Positions 6,976 to 15,864 of a stretch of DNA of 28,663 bases are shown here, in pieces. The stretch lies in the NCBI GenBank assembly GCA_002308095.1, contig DBUV01000071.1, forward strand, positions 2,984 through 31,646, written 5' to 3'. The notes below the pieces were generated by a model. That model was given only the letters and a program-made list of their open reading frames with translations, was not told where the DNA came from and made no database searches. Both the position numbers and the translations under genes were made by a program. Within the stretch, counting starts at the first letter, position 1, and the number at the start of each line of letters is the position of its first letter. The stretch is from Acidimicrobiia bacterium UBA1281. GTDB lineage: Bacteria > Actinomycetota > Acidimicrobiia > Actinomarinales > Actinomarinaceae.

Positions 6976-7638
6976 ATGGATATTGTACTTGGTTCAATAG
7001 CTTCAGTAATTGGAGTTGGTTTTAGCATAGAGCTATTTTTGAAGTCAATTAGAGGTAAAAAGGCATATATCATCTCTTGGACGGTCGCTGTGTTAATGTA
7101 TACCGTCGCAACAATAGCTTTAGTTTCAGGACTTTTCACGGGGTGGAATTATCTAAATTTTGGTATTTTCTATTTTTTTGGAGGAATAACAAATGTTCCT
7201 GCGTTTGGAATAGGGAGTGCTTATTTAATCTTTGATAAAAACAAAGTAAACGTAGTTTCTGGTCTTTACGTCTTATTTGTTATCGGTGCAGCTTACTCAA
7301 TGTTCACTAGCGGGATACCTGACTTCTCAAATATAAATGGAATTCCTGAAGGTAGACAACTCTACGAAATAAGTGGCCCAAGAATGTGGGCTATACTCGG
7401 TAATTCACTTGGAAGCATTTCTTTAGTTGGAATTGCGATGTACAGTATTTTTAAATTTCGCAGGGTTAATGAAGACCTGGTGACAACTAATGTATTAATT
7501 GTTGTAGGAGCATTCTCTCCAGCATTATCTGGAGTACTACTTGCTTTAGGAGATGGTGCATCTAAAACGCTTTCGCTGTTGGTTGGGATGTTTCTAATTT
7601 ACTTAGGATATAGAGTATCCCAAAGACCAAAAATTTAA
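6976..7638 (+). CDS. Conserved polytopic membrane protein, function unknown
   Basis: 220 residues with about seven hydrophobic helices (roughly 3-22, 31-50, 58-80, 92-111, 133-158, 170-190, 197-215), short loops and a small basic C-terminal end. No catalytic or transport signature is evident, and I do not recognise the family beyond 'actinobacterial-type membrane protein'. Small polar loops include one of about 20 residues around 112-131 (IPDFSNINGIPEGRQLYEIS). It lies between divergent metG and the ammonium transporter, 116 bases upstream of the latter. Because the transporter has its own leader and ribosome binding site, the two may be separate transcripts. The chosen ATG gives a start immediately before the first helix. 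Confidence 0.7.
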   Translation: MDIVLGSIASVIGVGFSIELFLKSIRGKKAYIISWTVAVLMYTVATIALVSGLFTGWNYLNFGIFYFFGGITNVPAFGIGSAYLIFDKNKVNVVSGLYVLFVIGAAYSMFTSGIPDFSNINGIPEGRQLYEISGPRMWAILGNSLGSISLVGIAMYSIFKFRRVNEDLVTTNVLIVVGAFSPALSGVLLALGDGASKTLSLLVGMFLIYLGYRVSQRPKI

Positions 7639-7743
7639 TTACTCGCTGAAACAAATAAGAAACAATTCTGTAATAATCATTTAACTTCTTTAGTATCACG
7701 TATTAAAAATCATCAATTAGATTATTTATAAATATTTACTTTA

Positions 7744-7749
7744 AAGGAG
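7744..7749 (+). promoter_or_regulatory. Ribosome binding site of amt
   Basis: AAGGAG ends 5 bases before the ATG at 7755. The gap upstream (7639-7754) is AT-rich and long enough to hold a promoter and a real 5' leader, unlike most gene starts in this window. I see no stable structure in it. Confidence 0.7.
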
Positions 7750-7754
7750 AAAAA

Positions 7755-8951
7755 ATGGAAATAACAACATATGTTGATAATCTCTGGATTTTAATTGCAG
7801 GTATTTTAGTAATGTTCATGCAACCAGGATTTATGCTCGTTGAAACAGGATTTACTAGGTCAAAGAACTCAGTAAATATTGTAATGAAAAACTTTATGGA
7901 TTTTTCTGTTGGTGCGATAACCTATTGGGCATTTGGTTTCGCCCTAGCTTATGGTGGGTCAACACTGGGAGGGTTTATTGCATACGGTAACTTCTTCCTA
8001 GAAGGAGATTCAACTACTTATTTCTTTCAGGTTGTCTTTGCTGCAACTGCTGCAACTATTGTTTCAGGATCGGTTGCAGAAAGAACAAAGTTTAGTTCTT
8101 ATTTACTCTTCCAACCTTTTATCTGTGGTGTAATTTATCCTATTGTCACTCATTGGGTTTGGAGCGGCCAAGGGTGGCTGACTGATTTAGGCTTCATTGA
8201 TTTTGCAGGTTCTGGAGTTGTTCATATGGTAGGTGGATTTGCTGCTCTAGCTGGAATTCAGGTAGTAGGTCCTAGAATAGGAAAATTTGATGATAACGGT
8301 AATCCTCTTTCAATTCCCGGAAGTTCAATGGTTGCTGGTGCATTAGGTGTATTCATTCTCTGGTTTGGTTGGTATGGTTTTAATGTAGGTTCAGCTTTAG
8401 CTGCAGTGGATGTAAATCTTGCTGCAATAGCTGTAACCACCACTTTATCAGCATCAGCTGCATCAATTACAGCTATGTATACATCAATGATTGCTGGAAA
8501 ACCAAATGTTGGAATGACTTTAAACGGTGCATTGGCTGGCCTAGTTGGTATAACTGCAGGTTGTGCAAATGTAAACAACCTGGGAGCAGTGCTAATAGGA
8601 ACTGTATCTGGAGTCCTTGTAGTTTATTCAATAAACTTTATTGAAAAAAAGGGTCTCGATGATGCTGTAGGAGCTGTATCTGTTCACGGTATATGTGGAG
8701 CTTGGGGCGTGTTAGCAGTAGCAATTTTTGACACTACTGATGGTTTATTTTATGGAGGAACATCACTTTTTGTTCCACAGTTAGTTGGTATAGTCGCAAT
8801 AGGTGCTTGGGCTTATGGAACATCATTTGCTGTATTAAAAACTATTGATAGCTTCTTTGGGTTAAGAGTTTCAAAAGAAGAGGAAATAGCAGGATTGGAT
8901 GTTTCAGAACATGGCACTACTGCATATGGTGACTTTATTCTAAAAAAATAG
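7755..8951 (+). CDS. amt: Ammonium transporter (Amt/MEP/Rh family)
   Basis: 398 residues, eleven membrane helices. The twin pore histidines are His157 (GSGVVHMVGGFAALAG) and His311 (SVHGICGAWGVLA), corresponding to E. coli AmtB His168 and His318. The N-terminal MFMQPGFMLVETGFTRSKN and VVSGSVAERTKFSSYL are also characteristic. It moves ammonium/ammonia into the cell as a trimer. There is no signal-peptide-like extension before helix 1, as is usual outside enterobacteria. No glnK/PII gene follows, although PII normally plugs this channel. Instead the next gene, 108 bases on, is glutamate synthase, so uptake and assimilation of ammonium are encoded side by side. A long-stem inverted repeat separates the two. 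Confidence 0.96.
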   Translation: MEITTYVDNLWILIAGILVMFMQPGFMLVETGFTRSKNSVNIVMKNFMDFSVGAITYWAFGFALAYGGSTLGGFIAYGNFFLEGDSTTYFFQVVFAATAATIVSGSVAERTKFSSYLLFQPFICGVIYPIVTHWVWSGQGWLTDLGFIDFAGSGVVHMVGGFAALAGIQVVGPRIGKFDDNGNPLSIPGSSMVAGALGVFILWFGWYGFNVGSALAAVDVNLAAIAVTTTLSASAASITAMYTSMIAGKPNVGMTLNGALAGLVGITAGCANVNNLGAVLIGTVSGVLVVYSINFIEKKGLDDAVGAVSVHGICGAWGVLAVAIFDTTDGLFYGGTSLFVPQLVGIVAIGAWAYGTSFAVLKTIDSFFGLRVSKEEEIAGLDVSEHGTTAYGDFILKK

Positions 8952-8961
8952 AATTTAGTAT

Positions 8962-9020
8962 TAGAAAATCAGCCCTTATTTTTGAGGATCCCCCCTTGAG
9001 GTTTGTTGGCTGATTTTCTA
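8962..9020 (+). terminator. Long-stem hairpin between amt and gltB, probable terminator or attenuator
   Basis: TAGAAAATCAGCC (8962-8974) and GGCTGATTTTCTA (9008-9020) are perfect 13-base inverted arms around a 33-base loop. It starts 10 bases after the amt stop. The 3' arm ends in TTTTCTA and is followed by TTTATTCC, a weak U tract, so this may be an intrinsic terminator of amt that also limits read-through into gltB. The loop is long and unusually C/G-containing (GAGGATCCCCCCTTGAGG), leaving room for inner pairing. That is more structure than a simple terminator needs. Confidence 0.6.
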
Positions 9021-9059
9021 TTTATTCCTCAATTAACGTGTAGTACTATGTAAGGACTT

Positions 9060-12000
9060 ATGAAATTTGATTTTAAAGAAAAAGATTCATGTGGAGTTGG
9101 CTTTATAGCCTCTAGAGGACTTCCTCCTACTCATGGAATGACATTAAAAATATTAGAGTGTCTTTCTAATCTTGATCACCGAGGTGCCAAATTTGCGGAT
9201 GGTACAGGAGATGGGGCAGGAGTATTAACAGAAATTCCTTATGAACTTCTAAATGCAGAATTAAAAGAAAGAAATATAACTCTTGGTAAAGGAAAGAAAC
9301 TGGGTTTAATTTCTTGTTTTTTTGATCCAAAAGAGCTCAATGAATCTAAAGATTTAATTCAAAAGAAGCTTATTGATTTTAAAATAGACCTTTTATATTG
9401 GCGTAAAGTGCCAACGGATAAAGAGATACTAGGTACTCTGGCAAAGCAATCAAAACCAGCTATATTTCATGCTGTCATATCTTCTGATGAAAAAAATGAT
9501 AAACAATTTGAAAAAACACTTTATTTATTTAGAAAATCTCTGGAGAGAGAAATCTCAAATCATAAATTTTTAAATATTCATATTAATTCGTGCTCATCGA
9601 GAACAGTGGTATACAAAGGGTTATTTACAGCCACACAAGCATCAGACTTTTATTGGGATCTAAGAAACCCACTCTTTAAAACTAGATTTGGGATCTTTCA
9701 TCAGAGATTTTCAACTAATACTTCATCGACTTGGGACAAAGCACAACCCTTAAGAATGCTTGCGCATAACGGAGAGATTAATACAATAACTTCAAATTAT
9801 TCTTGGATGCAGGCCAGGGAAGTAGATGCTACATCAAGTTTCTGGAAAGAAGAAATAGATACAATCAAACCGTTTATTGATGAATCAATTTCTGATTCTG
9901 GTCAGCTTGATAATGCTGTCGAACTACTAGTTCAGTCTGGCAGAACACTTGCTCATGCCCAAGAGATGTTAATTCCATCCGCTTGGGAAAATAATCCTAG
10001 GTTTACCGAAGACGAGAAGGCATTTTATCAATACCACTCATTTTTATCTGAACCATGGGATGGACCAGCGGCAATAGTAGCATCAGATGGTCTTGATATT
10101 ATTGCTGGGCTAGATAGGAGTGGTTTGAGACCAATGAGGTGGATGGTGTCAGATAGATATATTCTTGCCGCTTCCGAGGTTGGAATTTGTCCTTCCGTTG
10201 AGGCAGGAGCATATAAAACAGCTCAATTAGAACCCGGTCAGACAATAAGATATAGGATAAATGATGATGAGCTTTTAGATGAGAAGGAAGTAATTCAAAA
10301 ACTTAGCAAAAAAAATCCCTATAAAGACTGGGTTAACTCCAAACCATTAAAAGTTGATACTCAATTTAGTAACTTAAAAGACGACTCAATAGATGAAGAT
10401 TTACTCTCAAAATATTTTGATTACACACCAGAAGAAGAAAGGCTAATGTTACTTCCTATGCTAAAGGGAGAAGTTCCAACTGGTTCCATGGGTAATGATT
10501 CCCCTTTAGGAATTTTAAGTAGTAATAAACCAAGGTTAAGTCGATTTTTTCATCAGCTTTTCGCACAAGTTACTAATCCACCAATTGATCCGATACGGGA
10601 AAGATTTGTTATGTCCACAAAAACTTACCTAGGTAAAAGGGGTTCAATTCTTAAAGAAACTTCCCAACAAGCAAATCTTGTGACTTTAAAAAGCCCAATT
10701 CTGAATGGTGGAACTTACGATAAATTAGTATCCAATGAATTTTTAGGAAAAAAATCGGAAGTAATCAGTTTTTGTTTCAATAAAGAGGAAAAAGATCTTC
10801 AAACTGCTTTAAGAGATATATGTGTAAAAGTAAAAGATTCAATTGAAAACAAGAAAAAATCTTTAATAATTTTATCGGATAGAGATGTCAAAATTGGAGA
10901 AAGCATTATTCCTTCATTATTAGTTACCGGTACCTTACATCACTTTTTAATTGAAAATGGAATTAGATTAAAAGCCTCTTTAATAGTTGCCTCTGGGGAG
11001 ATAAGAGACTCTCATGATTTAGCATGTCATATATCATACGGTGTATCAGCTGTCTGGCCATACCTAGCATTAGAGAATGTTCGAAAACTTGTGGCGTCAG
11101 AAGAGAACATAGAACTTTCTATCGCAGAAGCACAGGAAAACTATACAAAGACATTAAATAAAGGACTTTTAAAAATAATGTCAAAAATGGGAATTTGTAC
11201 AGTCTCTTCATATAGGGGCTCTGAACTCTTTGAAATAATTGGACTTGATGAAGAAGTTATTATGAGTGCTTTTAAATATTCAAAAAGCCGAACAGAGGGA
11301 ATTGGCTTTAAGGCCATACAAGAAAATCTAAAGATATATTCAGATGAATCATCGGAGAACTTGGGTGGATTCTATAAATATAAAAAGAATGCTGAACCCC
11401 ATATCACTTCTCCAGCTACAGTTTTAAAGTTACAAAAAGCTGTTAGGTCAGGAGATAGAGAGATGTGGTCTGAGTATTTAGAGACCCTAGAAAATAGAGC
11501 AGATGTTCAAATAAGAGATCTATTTACATTACCTGACACTTCCCAAGGTTTTGATAATCAAAATAACGCTCCTTCAATTGAATCAATCTATAAAAAGTTT
11601 ACCGTCAGTTCGATGTCTCTTGGTGCGCTATCTGAAGAAGCACACCAAGCATTAGCAATAGCTATGAATAGATTAGGTGCCAAATCTGGTTCGGGTGAAG
11701 GTGGAGAAGATCCATTACGTTATAACACTGAAAAGAATTCTAAGATAAAGCAAATTGCTTCAGGTCGATTTGGTGTAACTCCAGATTACCTTGCATCAGC
11801 AGAAGAATTCCAAATTAAAATGGCACAAGGCTCTAAACCCGGAGAGGGTGGTCAGCTTCCTGGTTTCAAAGTTGATTCACATATTGCAAAATTGAGACAC
11901 ACAAATGAGGGTATTACCTTAATATCACCACCTCCACATCATGATATTTACTCAATTGAGGATTTAGCTCAACTTATATATGACCTTAAGACTTTTAATC

Positions 12001-13439
12001 CGAATAATCCCGTAAATGTTAAATTAGTTTCGGAACCGGGTGTTGGGACAATTGCAGTAGGCGTTGCAAAAGCAGGGGCAGACGTCATAACCATCGCAGG
12101 AAGTGATGGCGGAACCGGTGCTAGTCCATGGACGAGTATAAAACACGCAGGCTCTCCTTGGGAACTAGGACTCAGTGAGACACATCAGGCTTTAGTTATG
12201 AATAACATGAGAGAGAAAGTTCTATTAGAAGTCGACGGAGGGCTTAGATCGGCAAAAGATGTTGTAATTGCAGCAACCTTGGGGGCAGATAGATTTGGTT
12301 TTGGAACACTGCCTTTGTTAGCTTTAGGTTGCAAAATGGTCAGACAGTGTCATGAAAATACATGTCCTGTTGGCATTGCAACACAAGATGAAAATTTAAG
12401 GGCTAAGTTCACAGGTGCACCTGAGCAGGTTATGCAGTTATTTCAGTTTCTTGCAGAAGACGTGCAAGAATATTTACAGATATTCAATGTTTCAGAGTTG
12501 GAGGATTTAATTGGACATGCTGATTTATTGGGACTTAAAGTATTAGACAACAACCTTCCTAGTAGTTTGCACAAGCTTCTCGTAAATGCTGTGCCTGAAA
12601 AAAAACATCCTGGATTTATAAAACACGATGAAGGACGTCTTTCAAGAAGAATAACATCTGAAGTAGTAAAGTCATTAAATGCTAACAAGTCTTCATTTTT
12701 GCAATATCCAATTTCAAATGAAGATAGAAGCATAGGCGCAAGATTGTCTGGTGAAATATCTATTAATAAATTAAGTCAAAAACTTAAAGAGAACCCCTCT
12801 CTCATAAGTTTATCCGGTTCCGCTGGTCAGAGTTTTGGGGCTTTTATTAGAGATGGAATCAACTTAAAACTTACTGGTAGTGCTAACGACTATGTCGGGA
12901 AAGGCATGGGTGGGGGTAGCATTACAATAATTCCACAAGGGAAGAAGATGCAAGGTGCATACCATGCTGCAGGAAATGCAATTTTGTATGGGGCAACTGG
13001 TGGCCAGTTATTTATTTCAGGACGAGTTGGACAAAGATTTGGAGTACGTAATAGTGGAGCAATTGCAGTTGTTGAGGGTTGTAGTGCACATGCAGCTGAA
13101 TACATGACAGGTGGAACACTTGTAATTCTTGGTGAAATTGGTTTCAACTTCGCTGCAGGTATGACAGGTGGAAAAGTCATTGTGTTAAATACACAAAAAA
13201 GCTTTGATCAATATATTTCAGAGTCTGCTCCGAGTTCTCACGATTTAAATGAAATTGACAGCCTAGACCTTAAAACATTACTAGAAAAGCATGTAAGTCA
13301 GACAGGATCTGAACTAGCTACTAAATTACTAAGCAAAGAGGATGCCTGGCATAAGATCTTTACTGTTTTTGGTGGAATCGCAGAGATCAGTGATAAAAAA
13401 CAAATTTCATTAAAAAATAAAATTTCTGCTTTAGATTAA
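9060..13439 (+). CDS. gltB: Glutamate synthase, large subunit
   Basis: 1459 residues. It transfers the amide nitrogen of glutamine to 2-oxoglutarate, giving two glutamates. After a 10-residue propeptide, Cys11 (KDSCGVGFIA) becomes the N-terminal nucleophile of the class II glutaminase domain (about 11-400). The central domain spans about 430-760. The FMN-binding synthase domain (about 790-1180) includes SGSGEGGEDP and GSDGGTGASPW. The 3Fe-4S cluster ligands are Cys1091, Cys1097 and Cys1102 (CX5CX4C spacing). The C-terminal GXGXG beta-helix follows (about 1210-1430). No gltD (NADPH-binding small subunit) lies beside it, so the electron donor, ferredoxin or a remote GltD, cannot be decided from this window. 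It stands directly downstream of the ammonium transporter. Confidence 0.96.
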   Translation: MKFDFKEKDSCGVGFIASRGLPPTHGMTLKILECLSNLDHRGAKFADGTGDGAGVLTEIPYELLNAELKERNITLGKGKKLGLISCFFDPKELNESKDLIQKKLIDFKIDLLYWRKVPTDKEILGTLAKQSKPAIFHAVISSDEKNDKQFEKTLYLFRKSLEREISNHKFLNIHINSCSSRTVVYKGLFTATQASDFYWDLRNPLFKTRFGIFHQRFSTNTSSTWDKAQPLRMLAHNGEINTITSNYSWMQAREVDATSSFWKEEIDTIKPFIDESISDSGQLDNAVELLVQSGRTLAHAQEMLIPSAWENNPRFTEDEKAFYQYHSFLSEPWDGPAAIVASDGLDIIAGLDRSGLRPMRWMVSDRYILAASEVGICPSVEAGAYKTAQLEPGQTIRYRINDDELLDEKEVIQKLSKKNPYKDWVNSKPLKVDTQFSNLKDDSIDEDLLSKYFDYTPEEERLMLLPMLKGEVPTGSMGNDSPLGILSSNKPRLSRFFHQLFAQVTNPPIDPIRERFVMSTKTYLGKRGSILKETSQQANLVTLKSPILNGGTYDKLVSNEFLGKKSEVISFCFNKEEKDLQTALRDICVKVKDSIENKKKSLIILSDRDVKIGESIIPSLLVTGTLHHFLIENGIRLKASLIVASGEIRDSHDLACHISYGVSAVWPYLALENVRKLVASEENIELSIAEAQENYTKTLNKGLLKIMSKMGICTVSSYRGSELFEIIGLDEEVIMSAFKYSKSRTEGIGFKAIQENLKIYSDESSENLGGFYKYKKNAEPHITSPATVLKLQKAVRSGDREMWSEYLETLENRADVQIRDLFTLPDTSQGFDNQNNAPSIESIYKKFTVSSMSLGALSEEAHQALAIAMNRLGAKSGSGEGGEDPLRYNTEKNSKIKQIASGRFGVTPDYLASAEEFQIKMAQGSKPGEGGQLPGFKVDSHIAKLRHTNEGITLISPPPHHDIYSIEDLAQLIYDLKTFNPNNPVNVKLVSEPGVGTIAVGVAKAGADVITIAGSDGGTGASPWTSIKHAGSPWELGLSETHQALVMNNMREKVLLEVDGGLRSAKDVVIAATLGADRFGFGTLPLLALGCKMVRQCHENTCPVGIATQDENLRAKFTGAPEQVMQLFQFLAEDVQEYLQIFNVSELEDLIGHADLLGLKVLDNNLPSSLHKLLVNAVPEKKHPGFIKHDEGRLSRRITSEVVKSLNANKSSFLQYPISNEDRSIGARLSGEISINKLSQKLKENPSLISLSGSAGQSFGAFIRDGINLKLTGSANDYVGKGMGGGSITIIPQGKKMQGAYHAAGNAILYGATGGQLFISGRVGQRFGVRNSGAIAVVEGCSAHAAEYMTGGTLVILGEIGFNFAAGMTGGKVIVLNTQKSFDQYISESAPSSHDLNEIDSLDLKTLLEKHVSQTGSELATKLLSKEDAWHKIFTVFGGIAEISDKKQISLKNKISALD

Positions 13440-13470
13440 ATTTTCTCTGTTAAAAAATAACATCTTCATT

Positions 13471-13482
13471 TACCATAGAATT
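13471..13482 (+). promoter_or_regulatory. Candidate -10 box of a leaderless deoC promoter
   Basis: TACCAT (13471-13476) lies 6 bases before the ATG at 13483 and no Shine-Dalgarno intervenes. This is the spacing expected if the transcript begins at the start codon. The -35 region (TGTTAA, 17 bases upstream of the box) is only a weak match. Confidence 0.35.
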
Positions 13483-14421
13483 ATGTCTTTAACAAAAGAA
13501 ACAAAAAATACTCTTAGCTGGTCAGATACTGTCGAATTGATAGATAATTTAAGAGTTGATGAGGTTGGCCTCAAAGAAAGAGTTGCTTCACTAGCTACTA
13601 GGAGTATTAAAAAAGACTCAAAGCTTCAGGCATTAAATTATATTGTTACGATGTGTGACCTTACAACACTTGAAGGAGAAGACACTGAAGGCAAGATTGG
13701 TCAGATGACAGCAAAAGCGATAAGACCTGACCCTAGCAATATAGAGGTTCCTAGTGTTGCGGCAGTATGTGTTTACCCAGCATTAGTTTCAAAAGCAAAA
13801 GAAATGACCAAAAACTCAAATGTTAAAGTGGCTTCGGTTTCATCTTATTTTCCAAGTGGTCAGGCTCCACTCGAGTCTAAGATTCTAGATACTCAATTTG
13901 CAATTGATCAGGGTGCTGATGAGATTGATATTGTGATTAACAGAAAAGCATTTTTTGAAGGTGATTATAGGAAAATGTATGACGAAATTGTTGCTTTAAA
14001 AGAGGTATGTTCTTCTGTGCATTTAAAAACAATATTAGAGGTCGGAGAGCTTAGAACTTATGAAAATATCAAGAAAGCAAGTCTAATTTCACTAGCCGCA
14101 GGTTCTGATTTTATAAAAACATCAACTGGTAAAATTTCTGATGGATCATCAAGAGAAGCATGCTACCTAATGGCAAAATCTGTATGGGATTATAAAGAGG
14201 TAACTGGATTTAAAGCTGGAATTAAAGTAGCAGGTGGTATAAGAGATTCTAAGGATGCCATAAGATATTTAGTAATTGTAAATGAGGAACTTGGAAGTGA
14301 CTGGCTAAATCCAGACTATTTTAGATTTGGTGCATCAAGTCTCGTAGATGATGTTTTGAAACAAATTAAAAAATTAAAAACCAATGCCTACCAGTCGGGC
14401 TACTATTTTCCAAGAGGATAA
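13483..14421 (+). CDS. deoC: Deoxyribose-phosphate aldolase
   Basis: 312 residues, a TIM-barrel class I aldolase that splits 2-deoxyribose-5-phosphate into glyceraldehyde-3-phosphate and acetaldehyde. The Schiff-base lysine is Lys212 in DFIKTSTGK. The supporting residues are Asp149 in DEIDIVINRKAF and Lys247 in IKVAGGIR, equivalent to E. coli DeoC Lys167, Asp102 and Lys201. At 312 residues it is the longer form, with an extra N-terminal region of about 50 residues before the barrel. It is the first gene of a three-gene run (deoC, aldehyde dehydrogenase, pseudo-dehydrogenase subunit) with gaps of 3 and -4 bases. That run gives a pathway for salvaged deoxynucleosides in which the released aldehyde is oxidised at once. 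Confidence 0.94.
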   Translation: MSLTKETKNTLSWSDTVELIDNLRVDEVGLKERVASLATRSIKKDSKLQALNYIVTMCDLTTLEGEDTEGKIGQMTAKAIRPDPSNIEVPSVAAVCVYPALVSKAKEMTKNSNVKVASVSSYFPSGQAPLESKILDTQFAIDQGADEIDIVINRKAFFEGDYRKMYDEIVALKEVCSSVHLKTILEVGELRTYENIKKASLISLAAGSDFIKTSTGKISDGSSREACYLMAKSVWDYKEVTGFKAGIKVAGGIRDSKDAIRYLVIVNEELGSDWLNPDYFRFGASSLVDDVLKQIKKLKTNAYQSGYYFPRG

Positions 14422-14424
14422 ATT

Positions 14425-15864
14425 ATGAATACTTGGGAATACGCAGAATCTATTGAATCCAGTTCTATCGTTAGTATTGAAAAAAAATATGGAATCTTTT
14501 TTGACGGTCAGTTTCAATCACCAAATTCAAAAAAATATCTTAAAACTATTTCTCCCTCTACTGAAGAAGTGCTTTCATCAGTAGCATTAGGAAATCAATC
14601 TGATATTGATTCCGCTGTAGAGTCTGCAAAAAGTGGTTTAAAAGTATGGTCAAAATTATCTGGTACCCAACGCGCAAAATACTTATTTAAACTTGCAAGA
14701 TTAATCCAAGAGAGATCACGAGAATTTGCGGTTTTAGAAAGCTTAGATGGGGGAAAGCCAATAAAAGAATCGCGTGATTTCGATTTACCTCAGGTTGCAG
14801 CAAATTTCTTTTATTTCGCTGGTTGGGCAGATAAATTAGATATATCTTGGAACACAAAAGGATTAAAACCTTACGGAATTGTTGGACAAATAATCCCATG
14901 GAACTTTCCTTTACTTATGCTTTCTTGGAAAGTTGCTCCAGCATTAGCAACTGGAAATGTCGTCATATTAAAGCCAGCGGAAAGTACACCACTCACAGCA
15001 TTACTTTTTGCTGAACTTTGCCAAGAGGTTGGACTTCCACCAGGAGTTTTTAATCTTGTTACTGGTGATGGAACAACAGGAGCAGCGTTAGTCCAGCATC
15101 CTGATGTTTCTAAAATTGCATTTACTGGATCAACAGCAGTAGGAAAATATATTCAAAATGAAACAGCAGACCGAGATATAGGACTTACTTTAGAATTAGG
15201 CGGAAAAGCAGCAAACATAGTTTTTAACGATGCAGCTATAGATCAGGCAGTAGAAGGTGTAGTCAATGGGATATTTTTTAATCAAGGACATGTATGTTGT
15301 GCTGGTTCAAGATTAGTTTTACAAGAAGATATTCACGATGAGTTTGTGTCAAAGCTAGAAAAGAGAATGCAGTCTTTACGAGTTGGGAATCCTTTAGATA
15401 AAAATACAGATATTGGTGCAATAAACTCAAAAGAGCAATTAGATAAAATTTCTTCGCTAGTTAATGAAGGAATAGCAGAAGGAGGAAGCATATTTCAAAC
15501 AGATTGTGACCTACCTACAGATGGATACTGGTTTAGACCAACATTGTTTACCAACGCACAACCATCATATAAGATTTCAAGAGAGGAAATATTTGGACCA
15601 GTATTAACTACTCTAACTTTTAGAACTCCTGAAGAAGCTATTGAAATTTCTAACAATACAGAATATGGACTTTCAGCAGGTATATGGACTGAAAAAGGGT
15701 CAAAAATCTTATGGGCAGCAGACAGACTTCAAGCTGGTGTAATTTGGGCTAATACGTTCAATAAATTCGACCCTTCATCACCATTTGGGGGTTATAAAGA
15801 GTCAGGATTCGGTAGAGAGGGAGGAAGGCATGGCCTTCTTTCGTATTTAAAGGTTCAATCATGA
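14425..15864 (+). CDS. Aldehyde dehydrogenase, catalytic half of an ALDH16-like pair
   Basis: 479 residues, a full NAD(P)-dependent aldehyde dehydrogenase. Catalytic Cys291 (NQGHVCCAGSR), general base Glu257 (LTLELGGKAANIV) and oxyanion Asn160 (IIPWNFPLLM) are all present. The glycine-rich NAD motif is FTGSTAVGKY and the C-terminal signature is PFGGYKESGFGREGG. The beginning (MNTWEYAESIES) resembles the characteristic start of ALDH16 proteins. The following gene supplies the non-catalytic second ALDH domain, with a 4-base ATGA overlap. Its likely substrate is the acetaldehyde made by DeoC, encoded 3 bases upstream, but other aldehydes are possible. Class assignment is secure; the ALDH16 link rests on remembered sequence similarity. 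Confidence 0.92.
   Translation: MNTWEYAESIESSSIVSIEKKYGIFFDGQFQSPNSKKYLKTISPSTEEVLSSVALGNQSDIDSAVESAKSGLKVWSKLSGTQRAKYLFKLARLIQERSREFAVLESLDGGKPIKESRDFDLPQVAANFFYFAGWADKLDISWNTKGLKPYGIVGQIIPWNFPLLMLSWKVAPALATGNVVILKPAESTPLTALLFAELCQEVGLPPGVFNLVTGDGTTGAALVQHPDVSKIAFTGSTAVGKYIQNETADRDIGLTLELGGKAANIVFNDAAIDQAVEGVVNGIFFNQGHVCCAGSRLVLQEDIHDEFVSKLEKRMQSLRVGNPLDKNTDIGAINSKEQLDKISSLVNEGIAEGGSIFQTDCDLPTDGYWFRPTLFTNAQPSYKISREEIFGPVLTTLTFRTPEEAIEISNNTEYGLSAGIWTEKGSKILWAADRLQAGVIWANTFNKFDPSSPFGGYKESGFGREGGRHGLLSYLKVQS

Noticed and set aside
7639-7754. A riboswitch or small RNA in the leader of amt
   Set aside because: The region is AT-rich with no stable stem or known conserved motif; only the ribosome binding site can be supported.
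8952-9059. A glutamine (glnA-type) riboswitch before gltB
   Set aside because: None of the conserved junction bases that I know for that RNA are present; the region holds a simple long stem.
12443-13180. Two 96-residue frames on the minus strand inside gltB (12443-12733 and 12890-13180)
   Set aside because: They are antisense shadows of strongly conserved GltB sequence, without ribosome binding site or family resemblance.
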